Shown here one piece after another: positions 55,848-64,000 of a DNA stretch of 64,000 bases. Position numbers and translations under genes: made by a program. Each line of letters begins with the position of its first letter. The first letter of the stretch is position 1. The notes beneath the pieces were generated by a model. That model saw only the letters and a program-made list of their open reading frames with translations. It searched no databases and was not told where the DNA came from. Source of the stretch: Capitulum mitella (Eukaryota; Arthropoda; Thecostraca; Pollicipedomorpha; Pollicipedidae). The stretch covers positions 20,522,596-20,586,595 of the forward strand of contig CP099844.1 of NCBI GenBank assembly GCA_030062745.1, written 5' to 3'.

Positions 55848-57574
55848 CATTTTGTCATCTAGTTCACGTTTTTCTTCCGAATTTTGCGCATTAACGACAT
55901 GCTCCCGGTGACTTGGCTCCGCTTATATAAAAATTGTGTTGCCCGTGTACATGTGGCCTGAAAATCACACCGCAAGGTCAGTGAGTCTAGCTGAGGCCAA
56001 CTGCAAGACGATTTTCGAACATTTTCGAATTTTCGGACTGGTGTCAAAACATTAGGTTGATGGAGTTCGGGCGAGACCATGGCTCGTGAGAAGGTTAACG
56101 GTCGGGAAAAAACGATCGTTTCCAAAGCAAAAACGCATGGCTTGAAAAGGGCCAATTTCTCGTAGCGTACCATTGTTAACAAATGCAAAACCTGTCTATT
56201 GCTCTTCGGGTACGGCTATTTTAAGTCGACACCGCCTGGCGTGTTTCTGTACCTGCGACCGCTTGGGGGTGTCAAAAAGGGCACTCCAATGTTATCTCAG
56301 GATCTAATCGTCGGATTTGAAACGGTCTACCACCAGTCGATAGCCCTGAGTCTTACAATTCTTGAGTCTTGCAATTCAGAAAATACTATGTTTGCCATGA
56401 TCACCCCGCAGCGCAAACACGACTTTGGAAAAACTGACATCGGTTTGTACATCACATCATCGGCAGGAGAGGTCTCAGAGCCTTCAATTGCGTATCAAAC
56501 GAAAGGTCACAATCTTTTGCATCAAATGCATGCCAAAATGGTAAAAAAATGCTATGTCAAGGGCAGCCTAGGTCAGATGAAATATTGGTCTTCCTTAACA
56601 TGCCAAAGATCGATACTTACTAGCAGCCTTTTTGATCTACGTGACAAAAAGGATGGAAGTGAAACCTTGTCATGATCAGCTTTGCATTATCTGCGTTTCA
56701 TCCAGTCAAGGTCAGTCTAGGTCCGGTCAGATAAGGTTCCATTAGTCTTCCTCACAAAGAGCGATAATTACTCCCTAGGTCTCTTACCTGAGTCACGCGC
56801 AGAACTGGAATGACTTCACGTGATAATTAAATCTGCTCTTTCTGCTTTTTGTCCATTCAAGGTAGAGCCAGGTTACGAAAGATAGTCATTTCCCATTTTC
56901 TGATTATGAACAATAATTGTTCTCTGCTGTTACGGAACAATCTTGTATAGACATTGTTGTATTTCATTTCGTTTTGACATCTACGTTTGACGTGACCTGA
57001 CATGACCTCACGTTGCATTTGGAGAACCTTGCTAAGAGGCGGATGTAAATTTGCTTGTCTGGCTTAAATGGTTCGGAACGTCAGCGGCAACCATTTCTTT
57101 TACCCAGAATGCAAATCAGTCCAATTGCCACCATGCATGTGACCTAGCATGACCTCTAATGTTGGCGTGTCAAGGTTGTATGTCATTTTGGGGATCGTAT
57201 CCTATGTGAATATAAATAATTCATAGATTATATTCACCAATGTTATAAAAAAAATGACGCTCGGGCCACTGCCCCAAGAGGCGAGGACATGCATGCAAGG
57301 GCTCATTTTTGGCGTCATATCTCCATCACCTAGCATAGAAATTACTTTGATGTCAAAATATGTAGAACTGATTGCTGAAGAGATACTGGAAATTTGGTCA
57401 GATTGATTCTAACGGCTCAGAAGTTATTCAAGAAAAATTGAGGGGTGCCCTATTTGACTCCTTCCCAGGCGGTGCCCGGTTAAGATATGTTTTTTTTTTC
57501 GTGGTGTTCTTTTCCCACCACCCTAGTAAGTTGATGCTAGTGCAGTCCCAAATTGGAAGGCATGGCCCTCAAAA
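55848..57574. other. Spacer without recognisable gene
   Basis: A 158-codon frame at 56199-56675 begins at TTG and matches no known family; I see no other support for it. Confidence 0.4.
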
Positions 57575-57652
57575 CAAAGTTCCTTAGACGAGGCCCTACT
57601 CGCTAGGACAGAGAGACCAGCACTCTAAACAACTGAGCTATTGATCACGGAA
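57575..57652 (-). mobile_element. tRNA-like SINE head, minus strand
   Basis: The minus strand reads AATAGCTCAGTTGTTTAGAG, an A-box-like start, followed by GTGCTGGTCTC as in the two SINE copies at 49 kb. Confidence 0.6.
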
Positions 57653-57764
57653 ACATTCGGAAAATTTGTCCTTGAACGACTGCAGTGGCAGAACGACTTG
57701 CCACCGTCCGACTAATTCAATTTCGACGAAATAACATTCAACAAATTGATATTCGATTTGCCTC

Positions 57765-59170
57765 CCAAAGGGCCTCTGAGACCACAACAGGGTCCCAGTA
57801 CGGCAGACTGTTCCCGAGACTGCCAGATGGCTCATAGGGCCCCTGACACTGCCAAGATGAGGACAGAGTCCCTAGGGGGCCCCTGTGAGTGAAAGCTGAA
57901 GGTTCTTGATGTAGTCAGAGGGCCTCCGGGAAGGTGAATGATACCCTGACACGGTAAGATGGCCCCTAAGATAAAAAGAAGGGTCCTTGAAACTCATCGA
58001 GGGCCCCTGGGACTGCAAGGGGCCCCGACACGGCAAAGGGTCCATGAGACCGCTAACATTGCCAGAGAGGCACCTGAGACGGAAAGAACTTTAGATGGCG
58101 CCTGGCACGGCATAAGGAGACCCTGGCCAGCCCGAGGTGCCCACTGAACGGGGATTTGTCGATAACCTACTCAGTCTCGAGAGGAGCCACAAATGGGCTA
58201 CATTGGCCTTTTTGAGACCTTTCGGGTTCTTGATGCTGTCAGGGGCCCTCAGGAAGGTCAGGTGGTTTCTGGGACGGCAAGATGGGCCTGTACACCGCAA
58301 ATGACCCTTGAGAACGCCAAAAAGGTCGCAGGACCCCTGCGAGACAATGACAATAAGAGTGCCTCTGAGACGGTATTTGGGCTTTATGGGGGCGCTGGGC
58401 GGACAGAGGGTCCCCGTATGTAATAAGTGGGCTCCTGGCACGGGCAAGATCCCCCTGAGACTGCCAGCGAGGCCCATGAAGCGCGAGCAAAACGGCTAGG
58501 GTTGTCACGGCTAGAGGGGTCCTAAAAGACTGCCAGATATACCTCGTGTAGCAGAGGAAGACCCCTGATACAGCCATGGGGACCACCAGACACGTTCAGA
58601 GGGTCTATGACACTGCAAAGGGGCCCTGAAATTCCCAAAAGGTGTTTTGTAACTGCCAGAGGGCCCCTGAGATGGCAAAAATGTTTCTCAGAGACGATAA
58701 GAGGGGTAGCCAGGACCGCAGAGGGTCCACTGAGACTGCTAGAGAGGGACCTTTGAGACTGCTAACTAACAGTCTCTAGCAATAGGGGCCACTGAGACGA
58801 CCATAGGGGTCCCTGAAACTACTAGACCTTGAGACGTCCAGACTGCTCGTGAAACGGCCAAACGACTTAGACGATTGCAAGAGGCCCCCTGCCACAGCAG
58901 AGAGAGGCTCACACAGGGCCCTTTTTAGTGCCTGAGGGGCTGCTTAGGTGGCAAAAACGTCTCAGGGACAACAGGAAGGAATCCGAGATGGTTTAAGCGT
59001 CCCTGAAACTACTAGATGGGAAACTGCCAAAGAAGGGCCTCAGACGTCTCACGGGACACGTCAAACTGTAAAAGGAACCTGCGACTACTAGAGGATCCTG
59101 GCACGGCAGACTCCCCGAGACCACCAGGTGCCCCAGTAGTTGCAAGAGGGAACCTAAACTAAGCTGACCT
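57765..59170. repeat. Degenerate GGCCCCTGAGAC satellite, block 2
   Basis: Same unit type as block 1. The first 440 bp are collinear with 47450-47905; the remainder is a longer array of the same irregular units (CCCTGAGAC, CTGCCAGAG, GGCAAGA). Confidence 0.8.
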
Positions 59171-60809
59171 AAACTGAACTAAACTAGACTAAACTAACCT
59201 AAACTAAAAAAATCCAGAAGCTACGGGATTGGGGGGGGGGACTGACGGTCTCCTGAACCAGATACAGACATGACATTTCAAATGAAAGGAGGGACGGAGC
59301 CGCCTAAAATCTCGCCGTTTTTGTCATATTTCGGGCACTGTGTTCGGAAATAAAACGCAGAATTTTCTCAAATAAGATGACGCGTTTGAATTTTTTGGTC
59401 ACCTGATATCGTAAAAAGCAGAATTACATCATTTTCCATATCTGGAGGGCAAACAATGCGGGCCCCGCGCTGACCATTTGTCTCCACCCCCCTCCCCCGC
59501 CTTAGCGAAATCTTGGATCCGCCCTTGGCGAGGGCTCCCATTGGTTTCGAGGGTCCCCTTGATCCGATTTGCCCTCCCCCCTGGGCGGAATCCTGGCTAC
59601 ACCCCTGATCTATTATGTGAGAGATTTAATGTAATGTGTAAAGTGAGTAATGTGTGTGTGGGGGACAGGCAAAGCTGCTTTGGCAAGTGCTTGAGATAAT
59701 GATTTCGTTCTCGTATGATAGTCTGTAAGAGCTTTGTTACTAATCGTCGAGTTATAATTTAATGTGGGAGGAAATTGCCTTTCAGCCGTTTACAAATGTA
59801 TTTCATAATAATGTTGAATTCGTGATGTAAACGCAAACATAATAACAAGCAGAAGTTTGGATCATTCGCCATTTTGAAGATGGATGCCCACAGTCAAATA
59901 CCTGTAAAATGGCAATGGGTACAGACCTGAACAGAAAAATCAACGCATATTGGAGAACACAGGTATGCACCAGCGCCAAAAACTGAAAAAGGTTTGCTTA
60001 TTTAAAGGAAAATTGGGCGATAGCAAAAAGAGCGAAGTTCAGTTTTTTCGGGATGGGGGAAGAAGGTAACCCAAATGAGGTCGGCTGTTGATCCGACAGA
60101 GCTTGCCCCCCCCCCCCAGCCGAAAATGCAATTCGCCGTCCCTGCAGCCAGGGGCTCCCTTAGGCAAATGCCACGGGGCCCTTCGTGGGCCCTTCCCGAC
60201 ACATCGACACCATCCATGACAGGAGGACCTTTGCTGGCGGGCAGTTACTTTACAGAGCATCCTTTCCTGTCCTCGCATATGTCTTTTGGCAAGTATATGT
60301 GGGGGGGGGGGCCCACTTACCTTTCCCAGGGACTCCGTTCGGGGGGCACCCTGCTACCTGCCAGAGGGGCCTTTGCCTGGGGTCTGGGGCCCTTTGCGGA
60401 GGAGTGGATTCGTCTTTCCCGGTCAAGGAGGGACCTTCAGTCCAATCCTCGAGAAAATTTCGGGTGTCCCAGGCCCCCTTGGACCCCCCGGCTATGCTAC
60501 TGCCTCCGCCCTCCCCTCTCCTTAATTGGCGGAATTTAGCATTAACCCTATGGCGTTGCATGGAAAGAAATGGCTCGAGAAGAAGCCGGAGTCCCCCTTG
60601 CCGGAATACGTCCCGCCCCTAGCGATTTGGGGGTTAGGTTGTCGGGCCCTCGGCTCGCCCCCCCCCCTCCCGCTCAGTCATTTACAGAAATCGACACCCA
60701 TGTTTAGTTGAACAATAATGCTGCTTTTGCATGGGAAGAAACAATTTAAAAATGGTTTTCCCCAGCACCTCGGATATTTCCGTCGGCATTCCGTCGGCAT
60801 GAATCCTGG
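59171..60809. other. Repeat-derived spacer with homopolymer C/G runs
   Basis: Contains fragments of CAGGGACGTAGCC-type ends (near 59505-59610) and an end of the CAGGGGTGTCGATT family (about 60665-60705, ACAGAAATCGACACCC). No gene seen. Confidence 0.45.
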
Positions 60810-60987
60810 CAGAGACTTAGCCAGAGGGGGCCCGAGGCCCGCTCACCCCCGCCCCCCCCCCCCTCCTTTAGGCCTACATTTTTTTGTGAAAACCGTTGCA
60901 CATCATCTTCGCAGCAGGTGGTTTTCGTATGATTTCAGTTCACACTGAGCTCCCCTTCTCCTTGAGAAAATCCTGGCTGCGTCCCTG
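60810..60987. mobile_element. Short hAT-type miniature element
   Basis: The left end CAGAGACTTAGCCAG and the right end, which reads CAGGGACGCAGCCAGGATTT on the other strand, face each other over 178 bp. Flanks AATCCTGG and GCTCCTGA share only five of eight positions. Confidence 0.5.
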
Positions 60988-61219
60988 GCTCCTGATTCCG
61001 TCCCTGCCAAGCGACTGCTCACCCGTCGCGAATAGAGGCGCCCACGTGCTGAAAAATGTCCCGAGTGCGGCCCCACGTGGTTTTACCTTGGCCCCGTCCG
61101 TACCATTAGCATGATTCAATTGCGGGAGGGTGATACAGTACTCAGGATATAACTCTCACGCTGGAGGCATATCCTTGCTTTTGTCAGTAGCTGAGTTCCA
61201 CACATGACGTTTTTTGCTG

Positions 61220-61975
61220 AGATGCTCAAAATGAGCAGCCCATGTGGGCCCCACCTGTAGCCCACCTACATGTCCATCTCCTGCCCATGGCTCATCAAAG
61301 CTCAACAGTCCCATCAAAATCCCACCTGGGGACCAGGTGGGCCTGTTGCTGGCTGGGTCGGGGACCACTGGAGATGCCAGCTGGGCACATTTGTATTTAT
61401 TTTATTTTTGATGTGTATGAAGACTAATCGTGCATTGCGCAACAAGAGAGCACAAATCGAAAATATCCCAGGCGTATGAAAAGAACATGACAGCAAATGA
61501 GCACCCCATCTGGGTTCCATATGGAGCCTTGATACCAGCCCACCTGCAGTCCACTAAGCCCACATGTAACCCACATTTATCTTCATTTCATTTTTGGTAC
61601 TTGTGAAGAATATCGTGCATTATGCAACGTGGGAGCACAAATCGTAAATATTCCATAAGTATGAAAAACGTGACAGCACATGCGCAGCCCATCTGGGCCC
61701 CATATGGAGCCTAGATATCAGCCCACCTGCAGCCCATGTAGACACGAGCCCACTTAGCCCACATGGAGCCCGCATGTGTTCATTCCGATGTCGGTATTGA
61801 TGAAGAGCGGTCATGCATTACTCAGCGCAGGAGCACTGATCGTCAGTATTCCAGGCGTATCAAAAGAACATAGCAGTATATGGGCAGCCCATCTGAATCC
61901 GATATGGAGCCCAGATACCAGCCCACATGCAGCCCATGCCCCTATAGGCCCACTTGCCCCACATCGGTCTCATTC
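61220..61975. repeat. Tandem repeat, ~183-200-bp unit, about 3.5 copies
   Basis: GCAGCCCATCTGG-type anchors occur at 61501, 61684 and 61884. Each unit includes GGAGCACAAATCG, ATTCCAGGCGTAT, AGCCCACATG and similar blocks. The array ends about 240 bp upstream of the calreticulin ER-stress elements. Confidence 0.85.
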
Positions 61976-62209
61976 GGGATTGCTGGCTGGGGCTCCGCCG
62001 TTTTCCGATGGGTGAAAACTACCTGGAATGCTCCCCAGTTCTACGGTGAGTTTATAGTCCACAGGAGTCCGCTTCCACCTTTACTGCATAGCTCCCCCTT
62101 CTTACGTCCTAGATCCGCTTCTGCATTTCCCGCTCTCACGGGCCGCATCACATCCTGTCCCTCGTCAGCATTTGAGTCCGTGTACAGCTGTCTGTTCGTT
62201 CGGTCGGTC

Positions 62210-62228
62210 CGTGGCTCCCGTTCATTGG
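62210..62228 (-). promoter_or_regulatory. ER stress response element (exact ERSE), minus orientation
   Basis: The plus strand reads CGTGG-N9-ATTGG, which is CCAAT-N9-CCACG on the minus strand. This is the exact ERSE spacing used by NF-Y with ATF6/XBP1 in vertebrates. It lies 163 bp upstream of the calreticulin ATG. Confidence 0.85.
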
Positions 62229-62241
62229 CTGTTGGTTTGGA

Positions 62242-62260
62242 CCAATGAGAATGAGCCAAT
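62242..62260 (+). promoter_or_regulatory. Paired CCAAT boxes between the two ERSEs
   Basis: CCAAT at 62242-62246 and again at 62256-62260, spaced by 9 nt, the same spacing as in an ERSE but with CCAAT in place of CCACG. Likely NF-Y sites by analogy. Confidence 0.6.
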
Positions 62261-62275
62261 GCAGAGCGCTGGCGA

Positions 62276-62294
62276 CCAATAGCTGTTCTCCACG
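62276..62294 (+). promoter_or_regulatory. ER stress response element (exact ERSE), plus orientation
   Basis: CCAAT-AGCTGTTCT-CCACG matches CCAAT-N9-CCACG exactly, 97 bp upstream of the calreticulin ATG. Confidence 0.88.
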
Positions 62295-62390
62295 AGAAGG
62301 GACCGTCCGAAAGACCGGCGGGTAGTGAGACGGAGCTGGCATTCGTTCTGTGTCCGGCATTTGGGAGGGACCCGCACACAAATTTCAAAC

Positions 62391-62469
62391 ATGAGGCTCC
62401 TTGTTCTTGTTGCGTTCGTTGCGTTTGCGAGTGGCGAGGTCTATTTTCAAGACAAATTCAGGGATGGAG
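62391..62469 (+). CDS. CALR: Calreticulin, first coding exon (rest beyond window)
   Basis: Calreticulin is an ER-lumen lectin chaperone and calcium store. The exon encodes a cleavable signal peptide (MRLLVLVAFVAFASG) followed by EVYFQDKFRDG, the conserved start of the mature protein (VYF.E.F.DG in the family). The donor GTGAGT at 62470 leaves phase 1, as expected at the DGx junction. The ATG has A at -3. The assignment rests on 26 residues, but the two ERSEs upstream agree with it. No second exon is seen before the window end. Confidence 0.85.
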
Positions 62470-62686
62470 GTGAGTTGATAATACTCTAGGTTGTGTGCGC
62501 CGCACTTTGCGTTAGGTGTCTTGTTACTGGATATCGAGACCAGTTAACGTTAAGAAAAACTGTCCTGGACTAGTACCGTCTGGTCGTTGTAACCACTGTC
62601 ATTTCTTGTGCATTGGCTTGCCACTTGTTATCCTATGGCATGTTAACTGCTGGAAAAAATGCTTGTTGATACAGGGACCATTTTGG

Positions 62687-63045
62687 GCAATCCTTTAGAA
62701 GCGCACGCCGTAAACCAAGCACACTGGATGACACATATACGGCGCGCGTGGCAAAAGGAGACGTCAGCTGTTGCGAGGAACAACAACATTATGCACTGGA
62801 GCTCCAGGTTGTAGATCACCTACTATTCGCTCTTGTTTTACACAGTAGGTTAGGTTAGGTTAGGTTAGGTAAGGTAAGGTAAGGTTAGGTTAGGTTAGGT
62901 TAGCGAATAGTAGGTGATCCACGACCCTGGAGCTCCAGTGCATAATGTTGTTTCTCGCAACAGCTGACGTTTCCTTTTGCCTCGCGCGCCGTATATGTGT
63001 CATCCGGTGTGCTTAGTTTATGGCGCACGCTTCTAAAGGATTACC
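62687..63045. mobile_element. Fold-back element with TTAGG-type loop in calreticulin intron 1
   Basis: Left arm about 62687-62831 and right arm about 62902-63045 are inverted copies of roughly 145 bp with about 90% identity by eye (for example TATACGGCGCGCG and TTATGCACTGGAGCTCCA in both). The 70-bp loop is mostly TAGGT/AAGGT pentamers (62845-62901). Confidence 0.9.
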
Positions 63046-63125
63046 CTATTTTGCGTAGTGATTGGGGGGCGAGCCGAGGGCCACCCCTCCAGATGTGACT
63101 TTCATGGTGGATTTAGCCCACTTTA

Positions 63126-63350
63126 GACAGGTACATAGCCAGGATTTTGCAGGGGGGAAAATGTCAAATTTGGTCATATCTCATTGGCATATGGCAAAAT
63201 TCATAAGATCGAGTAGCAATGTTATGCAATTGGCCTCATATTAAACATACATGAAAAACAGGCAATGTGGATTTTGCATCATATATATTATCACTATTCC
63301 ATATACTTTTGAAACTGTTAAATATTGATGCTTAAATATACATATATATA
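63126..63350. mobile_element. Left part of a CAGG-ACATAGCCAGGATTTT-type miniature element
   Basis: CAGGTACATAGCCAGGATTTT and the following TTGGTCATATCTCATTGGCATAT match the element at 44773-45040. The right end is not found before the window edge. Confidence 0.5.
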
Positions 63351-63365
63351 TGTATATATATATGC

Positions 63366-63402
<37 letters not shown>
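63340..63402. repeat. (TA)n microsatellite
   Basis: Interrupted TA runs. From here to 64000 I see no coding exon. Confidence 0.9.
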
Positions 63403-63405
<3 letters not shown>

Positions 63406-64000
63406 CATGCTTGGGTCAGGGGAGCACAGCCCATGGTCCCCTATAGTCTGTGTGTCTGACTAGGTCACTGGTCTGTTTCACATCACTTGCATAAAGGTTA
63501 TGACCAAGGTGGAGGAACTCCTCCACAGTTGGGAGGAGGGGGGAGGCAAGAAAACATTAGAGTCAATTATTTTTAGTCAGTGCCCAAAGCATCATTGTTA
63601 AATATTCAAAAAGTTGGTGGAAGCTGCCTCCCCCCACTTCCTGCATCCTTGAGCTATGATGTAGAAGGAAGATTAATGCAATGCGGAATGCTCAGGCTAC
63701 TCATGAAAACATACCATTTCAGACACCTAAAGATTGTAATTTCCAGGGGTTTTAGAACTCTGGGAAGTTAATCAACTTCAGGCAACATGTGACATCAACC
63801 TGATGGCAGCATGTAAAAAGAAATGGCAAAAGTCATGCTTGTGCACTTTGCCAGTCTTGACAAAAGTTCTGCAGCTGCTGGTAATTGCTATGTAAAAATA
63901 CCACAACAATACATTGTTAAGCTATAGCATGCAGTAACAAACATATATTTGCTGTCATGCTTTGAGATGCTATTATTGTGACCATTATGACTGTCCCATT

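Noticed and set aside
56199..56675. 158-aa plus-strand frame
   Set aside because: Starts at TTG and shows no recognisable domain or supporting exon.

Overview
The window comes from an animal nuclear genome. Genes are split by GT-AG introns, coding exons in the left part are very GC-rich at third codon positions, there are long CAG/CAA-coded glutamine tracts, and the spacers are packed with microsatellites, minisatellites and miniature transposons. Several stretches of TTAGG-type repeat point to an arthropod. Compact introns plus GC-rich exons fit a crustacean, possibly a barnacle, but the species is inference.

Layout. (1) 1-16165, plus strand: the 3' part of MED12 (Mediator kinase-module subunit), 22 exons that join into 1,474 in-frame codons plus a stop and end in a Gln-rich tail with 43 consecutive Gln. 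Its introns carry three G/T-rich minisatellites that abut 3' splice sites. (2) 17903-20799, minus: a five-exon asparaginase/isoaspartyl-peptidase-like (ASRGL1-like) gene of 257 aa that lacks the catalytic Thr, the substrate loop and one conserved Gly loop, so it is probably a pseudoenzyme. (3) 21107-24061, minus: BAG6 as a single 984-aa reading frame with an N-terminal ubiquitin-like domain, a 38-Gln tract and the BAG-like C-terminus. Its stop lies only about 300 bp before the ATG of the asparaginase-like gene. (4) 24.1-37.3 kb: AT-rich spacer with transposons and satellites and no gene I can support. (5) 37726-38666, minus: SEC61G (Sec61 gamma). (6) 38.7-62.2 kb: mostly repeats, including a three-level nested transposon insertion (50488-55839), a paired degenerate satellite (46.8-47.9 and 57.8-59.2 kb), a 15-bp periodic array, tRNA-derived SINEs and perfect hairpins. 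(7) 62391-62469, plus: first coding exon of calreticulin, preceded by two exact ER-stress response elements; its first intron holds a fold-back element with a telomere-like loop.

How the genes relate. MED12 acts in nuclear transcription control. BAG6, SEC61G and calreticulin all belong to protein targeting and quality control at or near the ER, but nothing in the sequence shows shared regulation beyond the ER-stress elements at calreticulin. The most notable items are the nested transposons, the pseudo-asparaginase, the fold-back/TTAGG element and the unexplained paired satellite.
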